Shown here: positions 16,559-24,353 of the stretch, one piece after another | How the letters are laid out: each line of letters begins with the position of its first letter | Position numbering within the stretch: position 1 is the first letter of the stretch | Made by a program: the position numbers and the translations under genes | Notes under the pieces: model-generated | The model's input: only the letters and a program-made list of their open reading frames with translations | Databases searched by the model: none | What the model was told of the DNA's origin: nothing | From: Rhabdothermincola salaria | GTDB lineage: Bacteria; Actinomycetota; Acidimicrobiia; Acidimicrobiales; Acidimicrobilacustridaceae | NCBI RefSeq assembly: GCF_021246445.1 | Contig: NZ_JAJQXW010000002.1 | Location: 248,001-312,000, forward strand | DNA: 64,000 nucleotides | Direction of reading: 5' to 3'

Positions 16559-17197
16559 TCAGTCCTGGCGGTCGAGGCCCACCAGGTGGGTGGTGGCGTT
16601 GAAGCCGTGCAACGTCCAGCGGGCGCGCTCGGGATCGTGCTCCCACTCGGTGAGCCCGGTGTTCGTGGGCTGCAATCGCGTGCCGGTCCCCGAGTGGGGG
16701 GCGCCCAGCATCAACCGCACCGAGGCCTGGATGACCCCTGCGTGGCAGACGGCCACGACCGTCTGCCCGGCGTGCTCCCGGGCGATCCGCGCCATCATCT
16801 GCCCCACCCGCTCGTGGAAGCTGTTCCAGCTCTCACCCCCCGGGGCGAACACCCGCTCCGGTTCGGCTTCCATGTCGAACCCGCCGTAGCGGTCGGCGTA
16901 CTCGGCCCAGTCGAGGCCATCGGCCTCGCCGGTGTGGACCTCGCAGAGATCGCAGTGGCTCCCCCCGAGCTCCAACCCGAGACCGGGGGCGATGATGCTC
17001 GCCGTCTCGACGGCACGGGGCAGGACGCTCGCGATCAGGGCATCGGCCTGGATGCGGCCGGTGGCGGCCAGGTGCTCGCGCAGCGCCTCAGCCTGCCGGC
17101 GACCGTGAGGCGTGAGGCCCGAGCAACCCGTCGGGCCGGCGATGACCCCGTGGAAGCCGGCGAACGCCTCACCGTGGCGGACGAGGATCAAGCGCAT
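16559..17197 (-). CDS. Histidine phosphatase superfamily protein
   Basis: The 212-residue protein begins with the catalytic RHG motif (MRLILVRHGEAFAG). The second conserved Arg/His region is VLPRAVETASII, and the late catalytic His is in TVVAVCHAGVIQASVR. This is the phosphoglycerate mutase/acid phosphatase fold, and small members of this type are usually phosphatases with unknown substrates. I start at ATG 17197 because the RHG motif must be at the N-terminus. TACCGT lies 7 nt upstream and there is no ribosome-binding site, consistent with a leaderless message. It is divergent from the CoA-transferase. Confidence 0.85.
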   Translation of the reverse strand: MRLILVRHGEAFAGFHGVIAGPTGCSGLTPHGRRQAEALREHLAATGRIQADALIASVLPRAVETASIIAPGLGLELGGSHCDLCEVHTGEADGLDWAEYADRYGGFDMEAEPERVFAPGGESWNSFHERVGQMMARIAREHAGQTVVAVCHAGVIQASVRLMLGAPHSGTGTRLQPTNTGLTEWEHDPERARWTLHGFNATTHLVGLDRQD

Positions 17198-17312
17198 GGA
17201 CGCCACGGTAGGAGCGTCGCGCCCGACCCGGGCACCGAGGCGCCCGTCCGGCGCGGACCCCACGCTCGCCATGGAAGAGTTGGAGCCGCCGCGAACAGGG
17301 GGAACCACCACG

Positions 17313-18545
17313 ATGACCACGACCACCGACGCTTCCGACCGCACCGACGACCGCACGACCCCCGGACCCCTCTCCGGGGTGAAGGTGCTCGACCTCTCGA
17401 TCGCTCTCACCGGCCCCTACGCCACGGTGCTCCTGGCCGATCAGGGTGCCGAGGTGGTCAAGGTCGAACGCCCCGGCATCGGCGACATCGCCCGGTGGGT
17501 CGGGGTGGCGGTCAACAACATGAGCGCCTTCTACCTGGCCTGCAACCGCGGCAAGCGTTGCATCGCCGTCGACCTCGGCACCGACGAAGGCCGCGACATC
17601 GTGCTGCAGCTGGCCGCCGAAGCCGATGTCGTCGTCCAGAACTTCCGGCCCGGTGTCGTCGACCGCCTCGGTGTCGGCTACGAGGCCGTGCGGGCCCTGA
17701 ACCCCGACGTCGTGTACGCCTCGATCTCCGGCTACGGACCCGAAGGCCCCTACCGCGACCGCAGCGCCTACGACACGTCGATGCAGGCCTACGCCGGGTT
17801 CGCCGCCAACCAGGCCGACCCCAACGGCGGACCGCCCACCTTCCTGCGCCAGAACGGCGCCGACAAGGTCAGTGCCCTCTACGCCTGCCAGGCGATCACC
17901 GCCGCCCTCTTCGCCCGGGCCAACGGCCACGGCGGCCAGCACGTCGAGCTGGCCATGGCCGACGCCTGCGTGTCGTTCCTGTGGGCCGACTCGGCGGGCA
18001 ACGAGGTCCTGCTCGACTCCGACGGTTCGCTGCCCTCGAGCTTCAACGCCGGCTTCCAGCCGATGCGCTTCCTCGACGGGTGGGGCATCGTCGTGCCGAC
18101 GACCGACGGCGACTTCGCCGGCATGTGCAAGTCGCTCGACGTGGAGGGCTTCGACGACCCCCGCATCGCCACCGTGGGCGAACGGCGCAAGAACCGCGAG
18201 GTGCTCGAGCCGATCATGGACATGTGCTACGCCATGGCCGCCAACCTCACCCAGGAGGAGGCCATCGCCCGCTTCGAGCGGGAGCGGGTGCCCTTCGCCA
18301 TGGTCCTCTCGGCCGCCGAGGTGGTGGACGACCCTCACGCCGTGGCCATCGAGATGTTCCACGAGTTCGACCACCCCGTCGTGGGTCGCGCCCGGCTGCC
18401 CCGTCACCCGGCGCAGTTCAGCAGCACCCCGGCGGCGCTCGGTGGCGACACCGCCGCGCTGGGCCAGCACACCGACGAGGTCCTCGCCGAGCTGGGCCTG
18501 GCCGAGCGCACCGCCGAGCTGCGCGAGCGCGGCGTCGTGGCCTGA
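17313..18545 (+). CDS. CaiB/BaiF-type (family III) CoA-transferase
   Basis: The 410-residue protein shows family III signatures. These are PLSGVKVLDLSIALTGPYATVLLADQGAEVVKVERPGIGD at the N-terminus, NRGKRCIAVDLGTDEGR, VVQNFRPGVVDRLGVGYEAVRALNPDVVYASISGYG and QHVELAMADACVSFLW. The catalytic Asp lies in the DTSMQAYAGFAANQ region. Such enzymes move CoA between carboxylic acids, activating a substrate for beta-oxidation-like degradation. GGGGG lies upstream of the ATG at 17313. An ATG at 17272 is an alternative start. The gene is single, divergent from the phosphatase and convergent with the UspA gene. Confidence 0.88.
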   Translation: MTTTTDASDRTDDRTTPGPLSGVKVLDLSIALTGPYATVLLADQGAEVVKVERPGIGDIARWVGVAVNNMSAFYLACNRGKRCIAVDLGTDEGRDIVLQLAAEADVVVQNFRPGVVDRLGVGYEAVRALNPDVVYASISGYGPEGPYRDRSAYDTSMQAYAGFAANQADPNGGPPTFLRQNGADKVSALYACQAITAALFARANGHGGQHVELAMADACVSFLWADSAGNEVLLDSDGSLPSSFNAGFQPMRFLDGWGIVVPTTDGDFAGMCKSLDVEGFDDPRIATVGERRKNREVLEPIMDMCYAMAANLTQEEAIARFERERVPFAMVLSAAEVVDDPHAVAIEMFHEFDHPVVGRARLPRHPAQFSSTPAALGGDTAALGQHTDEVLAELGLAERTAELRERGVVA

Positions 18546-18561
18546 TCGGCGCCGTTCTCGG

Positions 18562-19098
18562 TCAGCTCTCGTGGCGGGCGCCCGGGGGGACGACGACCAC
18601 CGGGCACTCGGCGTGCTGGGCGCAGTGCTGGCTCACCGAACCGAGCACCAGGCTGCGGATCCCTCCCCGACCACGGGATCCGACGACCAGCAGATCGGCG
18701 TGCGTCGATGCCTCGACGAGGCGCTGACCAGGATCGCCTTGAGCCACCTCGGCCACGATGTCGGCGTCCTCACCGAGGGCCTCGCGGGCCCGGGCCGTGA
18801 CCTCGTCGATGAGCGCGCGGGCGGGGTCGGCGGCCTCGTGCACCGCCTCGGCGTAGCTGATGGCGCTGGCCGGGTTGCCCGGCAGCTCGGCATCGACGAC
18901 GTGCAACAGCACGAGCGTGGCGTGCCGCAGCCCGGCCTCGCCGATGGCCCACGACACCGCCACCCGTGACCCGTCTGAGTCGTCGACCGCGACGACGATG
19001 AGGTTGTGGGCGTTGGCGGGTTCGGTGGTGATGTCGGGCTCCGGTGGTGGGTGTGGGTGTGGGTCGCTGAGGAGGTGCGGCGGACGGGCGATGGTCAG
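18562..19098 (-). CDS. UspA-type universal stress protein lacking a canonical start codon
   Basis: The Usp domain is intact in one frame. [25 protein letters not shown] is its first strand and Asp, and the ATP-binding [18 protein letters not shown] is near the end, with CPVVVVP as the last strand. No ATG, GTG or TTG exists in frame between about 19160 and the first strand. The first GTG (18963) would delete strand 1 and its Asp. The frame is open back through a Pro/His-rich linker to a CTG at 19096-19098, which overlaps the TGA of the SulP gene as CTGA. I therefore give 178 residues from CTG. A SulP-Usp fusion broken by an indel is the main alternative. Confidence 0.6.
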   Translation of the reverse strand: MTIARPPHLLSDPHPHPPPEPDITTEPANAHNLIVVAVDDSDGSRVAVSWAIGEAGLRHATLVLLHVVDAELPGNPASAISYAEAVHEAADPARALIDEVTARAREALGEDADIVAEVAQGDPGQRLVEASTHADLLVVGSRGRGGIRSLVLGSVSQHCAQHAECPVVVVPPGARHES

Positions 19099-20584
19099 TG
19101 GCTGCTGGCCAGACGACCCGTGAGCCGGGTGTGCAGGTTCTCGCTGTGGGGGTTGAGGCCGATGACCTCGGCGGTGATCCCCCGGGCATGGAACTTGGCG
19201 ACGACGGCGTCGAGGGCGGCGACGGCCGAGGAGAGTCCCACACGTGGGCGTCGGTGAGGTCGATGACCACCTCGGGAGTGGGATCGGTGTAGTCGAACGC
19301 GTGCACCAGCTCGTTGGTGGAGGCGAAGAAGAGCTCTCCGGCGACGGCGTAGACCCGGACCTTGCCGTCGGGGTCGACCACGCTGGTGACCTCGGCGACG
19401 TGCGCCACCCGACGGGCGAAGAACACGGCTGCGAGCACCACGCCGGCGAGCACGCCCAGGGCGAGGTTGTGCGTGACCACCACGATCGCCACGGTGACCA
19501 CCATCACCGCGGTCTCCGACTTGGGGGTCTGGCGGACGGTGGAGGGCTTGATGCTGGCCCAGTCGAAGGTGGCGATGGCGACCACGATCATCACGGCCAC
19601 CAGGGCCGCCATGGGGATCTGGGCCACGAGGTCGCCGAACACCAGCAGCATCACCAGGAGGAACACGCCGGCGGAGAGCGTCGACAGGCGGGTCCGCCCC
19701 CCGGACTTCATGTTGATCATGGACTGCCCGACCATGGCGCAGCCGGCCATGCCCCCGAGGAACCCGGTGGCGGTGTTGGCGATGCCCTGGCCCCGGCACT
19801 CCCTGTCCTTGTCGGAGGGGGTGTCGGTGATGTCGTCGATGAGCTGCGCGGTGAGCAGCGACTCGAGGATGCCGACCACGGAGAGGGTGAGGGCGTAGGG
19901 GAGGATGATCATGAGGGTGTCGAACGTGAAGGGCACCCCGGGTAGGCCGAAGAACGGCAGCGTGTCGGGCAGCTCGCCCATGTCGCCCACCGTCGGCACC
20001 TGCAACCCCGCGATCACGGCCACCACGGCGACGAGCACGATGGCCACGAGGGGGGCGGGGATGGCGGTGGTGAGCTTCGGCAGGCCGTAGATGACGCCGA
20101 GGGCGGCGGCCACCAGGGCGTAGACCACCCAGGTCTCGCCCAGGACGCTCTCCACCTGGGCCTTGAAGATGAGGATGGCCAGGGCGTTGATGAAGCCGAT
20201 CATCACCGTGCGGGGGATGAAGCGCATCAGCTTGCCGACACCGGCGAAGCCGAAGGCGACCTGCAACAGGCCGGCGAGGATGGTGGCGGCGAAGAGGTAC
20301 TCGACGCCGTGCTCCTTCACCAGGGGCACGACCACCAGGGCCATGGCGCCGGTGGCGGCCGAGATCATGCCCGTACGGGCACCGGTGAAGGCGGTGATGA
20401 TGGCGATGGAGAACGAGGCGTAGAGGCCGACCTTGGGGTCGACTCCCGCGATGATCGAGAAGGCGATGGCCTCGGGGATGAGGGCCAGGGAGACGAGGAG
20501 CCCGGCCAGGAGGTCGCCCTTGGGGTTCGAGAACCACGCAGAGCGGATGCGGGCGCGCACGGGCGCAGGCGTGGACGTGAGCAC
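19095..20584 (-). CDS. SulP-family anion transporter with STAS domain, frameshifted near its 3' end
   Basis: The gene encodes a SulP transporter. [36 protein letters not shown] is the N-terminal signature, and about ten further helices and a cytoplasmic STAS domain follow. The frame beginning at GTG 20584, after AGGAGG, runs intact through [11 protein letters not shown]. After about 19235 the STAS sequence ([37 protein letters not shown]) continues in another frame to a natural end at 19095. A 1-base loss or 2-base gain around 19233-19235 explains this. Without correction the product would run on to 18770 with a nonsense tail. The substrate could be sulfate, bicarbonate or another anion. Confidence 0.82.
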
Positions 20585-20704
20585 AGGGCCTCCTGGATCG
20601 GTTTCGGGCCGCAGCCTCGGGGGAACTCACCGGGCTCGCGGGACGACCGACCGACCGGGACCGTGGAAACCTACCGTTACGTGAGGTGAGAGTCGAGGGC
20701 CGAG

Positions 20705-20759
20705 GGATGGCCATCCGTCACACCTGCGGACGGTGCCTCCCGGGGGCGGCCCGGTGGCA
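20705..20759. other. Palindrome and hairpin between the zinc-ribbon and SulP genes
   Basis: GGATGGCCATCC at 20705-20716 is a perfect 12-base palindrome. Just beside it, 20734-20759 can fold into a stem (TGCC-CCGGG pairing with CCCGG-GGCA) immediately after the stop of the zinc-ribbon gene at 20762. The hairpin could end that transcript. The palindrome lies about 120 bases before the SulP start and could be an operator. Neither role is proven. Confidence 0.35.
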
Positions 20760-20761
20760 GC

Positions 20762-21076
20762 TCAGCCGGCAGGGTTGTCGCGGGGCGGCAGCGGCACGTT
20801 GGTCTGGCGTTGCTGGCGCAACAGGTCGGCGTCGCACTCGGGGCAGAGGTGCACCACGGTGATGTAGGAGATCGACAGCTGCGACCCACGGGACTTCTCC
20901 CACGCGGCCTGCGGTACGGGTTCGACGTCTGCCCGACCGCAGGTCGGGCAGCGGGGACTCGGGTCGCGGTCCCACCGGGCCCCGCACTGCTCGCACCGCA
21001 GTTCGATGAGATCTCCCTTCGCGGTGCCCAGGAGGTGCTCGTCGGTGCCACAGGAGGGACAGGCGATGTCGGTCAC
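20762..21076 (-). CDS. Zinc-ribbon protein of unknown function
   Basis: The 104-residue protein has three CxxC pairs (CPSC, CEQC, CPTC), plus a CPEC pair later, arranged as IACPSCGTDEHL, LRCEQCGARWDR, PRCPTCGRADVE and VHLCPECDADLL. These would hold two zinc ions in ribbons like those of rubredoxin or TFIIB-like proteins. The GTG start at 21076 overlaps the stop of the upstream MerR gene (GTGA), so the two are co-translated. No catalytic domain is visible. A protein- or nucleic-acid-binding role is likely. Confidence 0.7.
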   Translation of the reverse strand: MTDIACPSCGTDEHLLGTAKGDLIELRCEQCGARWDRDPSPRCPTCGRADVEPVPQAAWEKSRGSQLSISYITVVHLCPECDADLLRQQRQTNVPLPPRDNPAG

Positions 21077-21501
21077 GGCGCCCCTTCGTCTCCTGCGCCG
21101 CGCCCAGACGACCTCTGCGTCAACGTGGCGGTGAGCGACTCGGCCGCGGCCAGATCCCGGCGCAGCCGTGCACAACGCTGCTCGGCTGCTCGGGCGAACT
21201 CCCCGAGCCTCGAGGCCAGCGCATCACGCTGCGCCGACGAGGACGTCGGGTCCTCCACCGCGTCGAGCACGACGAGCAGTTCGCGCATCTCCTCGAGGCG
21301 GAAGTCCAACGGCTTCATGTCCTTGACGAGCTGGAGCCGCTCGATGTCGGCGTCGGTGTAGAGCCGGAAGCCTCCGGTCGACCGACCCGACGGGATCACC
21401 AGGCCGACCTCTTCGTAGTGACGGATGGTCCGCAGCGAGAGCCCCACGACCTCGGCGACCTCCCCGATCTGGTGGTAGGGCTTGGAGGGGTCGACGGTCA
21501 C
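21073..21501 (-). CDS. MerR-family transcriptional regulator
   Basis: The 142-residue protein has an N-terminal winged helix of MerR type (YHQIGEVAEVVGLSLRTIRHYEEVGLVIPSGRSTGGFRLYTDADIERLQLVKDMKPLDF). A coiled-coil dimerisation helix follows (LRELLVVLDAVED, then LASRLGEFARAAEQRCARLRRDLAAAE). There are no effector-binding cysteines in the C-terminus, so it is unlikely to be a metal sensor of the classical kind. GTG at 21501 is the first start that keeps the HTH near the N-terminus. The downstream zinc-ribbon gene overlaps it by 4 bases. Confidence 0.82.
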   Translation of the reverse strand: MTVDPSKPYHQIGEVAEVVGLSLRTIRHYEEVGLVIPSGRSTGGFRLYTDADIERLQLVKDMKPLDFRLEEMRELLVVLDAVEDPTSSSAQRDALASRLGEFARAAEQRCARLRRDLAAAESLTATLTQRSSGRGAGDEGAP

Positions 21502-21649
21502 GGCTCGGGCCTCATGGTCCGCCGAGGGTAACGCCCGGACGCGGCCCCCAGCGCTCGACCCGCTCCACCGGGAGCACGCCCCGCTCGGCGCGGCCCGGCC
21601 CCCGGGCATCGGGGAGGCAGGGTGCGGACGAGCCCGTCGGACCGGTCCG

Positions 21650-22423
21650 TCAGACCTTGTAGCCGCCGTCGACGCTGATGACCTGGCCGGTCACGCCGCG
21701 TCCGTCGTCGCCGGCCAGCAGGGTGGCCATGCCGGCCAGCTCGTCGGCCTCGAGGATCCGACCCTGCAGGCTCTCGGCGGCCGCCTTCGCCTCCTCGACC
21801 TCGGCGGTGGTGCCCCGGGCGGCAGCGATGCGCTCGAAGTCGACCAGCGAGGTCCTGGTCCACCCCGGGCACAGCAGGTTCACGTTGATGCCGAAGGGCG
21901 CCGCCGACTTGGCCAGCTCCTTGGTGAAGCCGACCAGCCCGTGCTTGGCCGCGGTGTAGCCGACGGAGGCGCCCGTTCGCTTCGAGGCCCCCGACCCGAT
22001 GCTGATGATGCGCCCGGAACCCTGCTCTCTCATGGCGGGGAGGGCGGCCGTGGTCGTCCACCACGCCGAGGTGAGGTTGAGCACCACCGTCTGCTCGAAG
22101 GCGCCGTCGTTGGCGGCGAACGGGTCGGGGTTGCCACCGACGGTGCCGCCGACGTTGTTGACCAGCACGTCGACCCGACCGAAGCGGTCGAGCGCCTCGG
22201 TGACGGGACGCCGGGCCTCGTCGCGGTCCATGGCATCGGCCACGACGGCCAGCCCCCGTTCGTCACCCACGCCGGCCGCCGCGAGCGTGGTCTCGAGGTC
22301 GGTGCCGGTTCGGGAGGAGACCACGACGGTGGCCCCTTCGGCGGCGTAGCGCAGGGCGATGGCCCGACCGATGCCCCGCCCCCCACCGGTGATGACCGCC
22401 ACCTTGCCGTCGAGCTGCCCCAT
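21650..22423 (-). CDS. Short-chain dehydrogenase/reductase
   Basis: The 257-residue SDR has AVITGGGRGIGRAIA at residues 9-23, VNNVGG, the active-site IISIGSGASKRTGASVGYTAAKHG and the C-terminal VTGQVISVDGGYKV, all typical of classical FabG-like enzymes. SSRTG after beta-2 suggests NADP(H). A downstream NPG-like segment reads LLCPGWTRT. It is co-oriented with the NDMA-alcohol dehydrogenase gene upstream, 73 bases away, and the two may work in sequence on an alcohol or hydroxyacyl substrate. Confidence 0.88.
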   Translation of the reverse strand: MGQLDGKVAVITGGGRGIGRAIALRYAAEGATVVVSSRTGTDLETTLAAAGVGDERGLAVVADAMDRDEARRPVTEALDRFGRVDVLVNNVGGTVGGNPDPFAANDGAFEQTVVLNLTSAWWTTTAALPAMREQGSGRIISIGSGASKRTGASVGYTAAKHGLVGFTKELAKSAAPFGINVNLLCPGWTRTSLVDFERIAAARGTTAEVEEAKAAAESLQGRILEADELAGMATLLAGDDGRGVTGQVISVDGGYKV

Positions 22424-22496
22424 CCCCGTCCTCTCCTCGTGGCCGCGACCCGCGGGCCGGGCCGCCTCGTGCTGCGATCTCAGAGCCCGTGCGGTC

Positions 22497-23627
22497 TCAG
22501 AACTCGATGACCCCGCGGATGTTGCGTCCGGCGAGCATGTCCTCGTAGCCCTGGTTGACCTCGTCGAGGGTGTAGCGGCGGGTCACCAGCTCGTCGAGGC
22601 GCAGGACCCCCTGGCGGTACATCGAGAGCAGGCGGGGGATCTGGTCGCGGGGGTTCTGGGACCCGAAGATGGTGCCCTTGATCTCCTTGTTCGACATGGA
22701 GAGCATCATCAAGTTGAGCTGCACGTCGGACTCCATGGCCGGCGCCAGACCGGTGACGACGAGGGTGCCACCCTTGGCGGTGAGGTCCATGGCGGGCTGG
22801 ATCATGTCGCCGTGCACGACGCCGGGGGCCAGGATGACCCGCTCGGCCATGATGCCCTCGGTCATGTCACGGACCGCCTCGGCGGCCTCCTCCATCGAGG
22901 CGTAGGTGTGGGTGGCGCCGAAGGCCATGGCCTGCTCGCGCTTCATCTCCACCGGGTCGACGGCGATGACCCGCTGGGCCCCGGCGATCTTGGCGCCCTG
23001 CACGGCGTTGATGCCGATGCCACCGATGCCCACCACGACGACGTTGTCGCCGGGCACGGTGCCGGCCCGCTCGGTGGCCGACCCGAACCCGGTGGCCACG
23101 CCACACGACGTGAGGGCCACGACGTCGAAGGGCAGGTCGGGATCGACCTTCACCAGCGAGTCCTCGTTGACCAGGATCTTCTCCGAGAACGTGCCGGCCT
23201 GGGCGTAGCGCCCGACCGGCTCGCGGCTGCCGTCGGCCCGGGTGACGTGGTGGGCCACCCGACCGTCGCTCATCATGCCGATGTCGAAGAGCTTGGCGCC
23301 CGAGTCGCAGAGGTACTGGCGGCCCGTGGAGCACCAGCGGCACTTTCCGCAGGCGGGGATGAAGGAGACGGCGACGTGGTCGCCGGGCGCCAGGTCGCGC
23401 ACGTCGGGGCCCACCGCCTCCACGACGCCAGCGCCCTCGTGGCCGCCGATCAGCGGCACCGGAAGGGGCAGGTCACCGGTGTGAGCGTGGTCGTCGGAGT
23501 GGCACAGCCCGGCGGCCTTGATCGAGACCAGCACGTCGTTGGCCTTCGGGTCGTCGAGCTCGACGTCCTCGATCTTCCAGTCCTCGCCGTAGCCCCACAG
23601 CACCGCTGCCCGCGTCGTCGTCCCCAT
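22497..23627 (-). CDS. NDMA-dependent (mycofactocin-associated type) zinc alcohol dehydrogenase
   Basis: The 376-residue medium-chain dehydrogenase has catalytic zinc ligands Cys42 (GLCHSD) and His63 (GGHEGAG). The structural-zinc cysteines are at 93, 96, 99 and 107 (CGKCRWCSTGRQYLC), and the Rossmann motif is VVVGIGGIGINAVQGAKIAG. TGRQYLCDSGAKLFDIGMMSDG is the signature of the group whose NAD does not leave the enzyme. In vitro the artificial acceptor N,N-dimethyl-4-nitrosoaniline is used. In vivo the redox partner is thought to be mycofactocin. No mycofactocin genes are in this window. GAGGAGG precedes the ATG. Confidence 0.88.
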   Translation of the reverse strand: MGTTTRAAVLWGYGEDWKIEDVELDDPKANDVLVSIKAAGLCHSDDHAHTGDLPLPVPLIGGHEGAGVVEAVGPDVRDLAPGDHVAVSFIPACGKCRWCSTGRQYLCDSGAKLFDIGMMSDGRVAHHVTRADGSREPVGRYAQAGTFSEKILVNEDSLVKVDPDLPFDVVALTSCGVATGFGSATERAGTVPGDNVVVVGIGGIGINAVQGAKIAGAQRVIAVDPVEMKREQAMAFGATHTYASMEEAAEAVRDMTEGIMAERVILAPGVVHGDMIQPAMDLTAKGGTLVVTGLAPAMESDVQLNLMMLSMSNKEIKGTIFGSQNPRDQIPRLLSMYRQGVLRLDELVTRRYTLDEVNQGYEDMLAGRNIRGVIEF

Positions 23628-23643
23628 CTGACCCCTGCCTCCT

Positions 23644-23658
23644 CACCCCTCGGGGGTG
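23644..23658. other. Hairpin in the 5' leader of the alcohol dehydrogenase gene
   Basis: CACCCC-TCG-GGGGTG is a perfect 6-base stem with a 3-base loop, 16 bases before the start codon of the alcohol dehydrogenase gene and just upstream of its GAGGAGG. It could modulate translation or end leftward read-through. The remaining part of the 250-base gap, to 23878, contains GC-rich sequence with no supported gene. Confidence 0.35.
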
Positions 23659-23878
23659 ATCGTCGTCTCCCCCGATCATGGTGCACGGACCCACCCTCCG
23701 CCCACCCACCGACCTTGCCCCTGTCCTGGACCGCGCCGGTCGGGGTGCAGTCGAGTCGGTCGGGACCCGAACTCGACGTGTCGGACCGAGCGCTTCGGGT
23801 CGGCGCTCGATCCCCACATTCACGCGGGTCGGGAGTCCAGCGGATGCGGCGTCGGCGCCCGAACTGGACCGGGGCGGG

Positions 23879-24148
23879 TCAGTGGTTGCGCAGGGCGTCG
23901 ATCAGCTCGTCCTTGTTCATCGTCGAACGCCCCTCGATGCCGACCTCGCGGGCCCGGTCGTAGAGCTCGTCCTTGGTGCGGTCCTCGTAGCGCTCGCCCT
24001 CGCCCCCCCGCCGCCCGACGGTGCTGCGGCCCTCGTTGGCTGACGCGTTGGCGATGCGAGCCGCCTTCTCCTTGCTCATCCCCTCGTCGCGGAGGGCCTC
24101 GTACTGCTCGTCGTCCTTGACCGAGGGTCCGGGTGATCGCTGCGGCAT
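23879..24148 (-). CDS. Small Rho-N/SAP-like domain protein (DUF7218-like)
   Basis: The 89-residue protein begins MPQRSPGPSVKDDEQYEALRDEGMSKEKAARIANA, a pattern known from small actinobacterial proteins. It ends with a SAP/Rho-N type helix-extended-helix (TKDELYDRAREVGIEGRSTMNKDELIDALRNH). The C-terminal motif usually binds nucleic acid. GGAG 5 nt before the ATG at 24148 supports that start, and the frame upstream looks non-coding. It may be a nucleoid or stress-related protein. This role is inferred from the domain only. Confidence 0.75.
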   Translation of the reverse strand: MPQRSPGPSVKDDEQYEALRDEGMSKEKAARIANASANEGRSTVGRRGGEGERYEDRTKDELYDRAREVGIEGRSTMNKDELIDALRNH

Positions 24149-24164
24149 GGTGACTCCAATCTCT

Positions 24165-24185
24165 CGCGAGCGAGGCGCGCTCGCG
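24165..24185. repeat. Inverted repeat CGCGAGCG/CGCTCGCG
   Basis: Two perfect 8-base arms are separated by 5 bases (AGGCG), 17 bases upstream of the start codon of the small SAP-like protein gene. The stem would be very stable. It may be part of the promoter or leader of that gene. The rest of the gap, up to the terminator-like structure at 24284, shows no gene. Confidence 0.4.
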
Positions 24186-24283
24186 GGGCGTGTGCTCGTC
24201 GTCGTCACCCGCGCGCTACCCATTCGGGCGCGAGTCATGCCGTCTGCGCGTGCGCCCACCTGCCGCCTGCTCTTCACCCACCT

Positions 24284-24322
24284 GTCGGACTCGAGCGCTC
24301 ACCGGCCGCGCTCGAGTCGGAC
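24284..24322 (-). terminator. Hairpin terminator downstream of the PBP4-type gene
   Basis: GACTCGAGCGC at 24288-24298 pairs perfectly with GCGCTCGAGTC at 24308-24318 around a 9-base loop. After one mismatch, GTC/GAC extend the stem to 24284 and 24322. It lies about 32 bases after the stop codon of the carboxypeptidase gene (24354). There is no T-run, as is usual in GC-rich actinomycetes. Confidence 0.6.
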
Positions 24323-24353
24323 GACGACGCGCGTTTCGGTGTCGGTGGGGCCC

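Noticed and set aside
19051-19071. GGGTGT-type short repeat as a phase-variable tract
   Set aside because: The unit is 6 bases long, so copy changes would not alter the reading frame. It encodes a His-Pro linker and can be explained without phase variation.
20620-20690. GACC tandem copies before the SulP gene as a regulatory repeat
   Set aside because: Only about three short units with no conserved spacing. This is not above what GC-rich composition gives.
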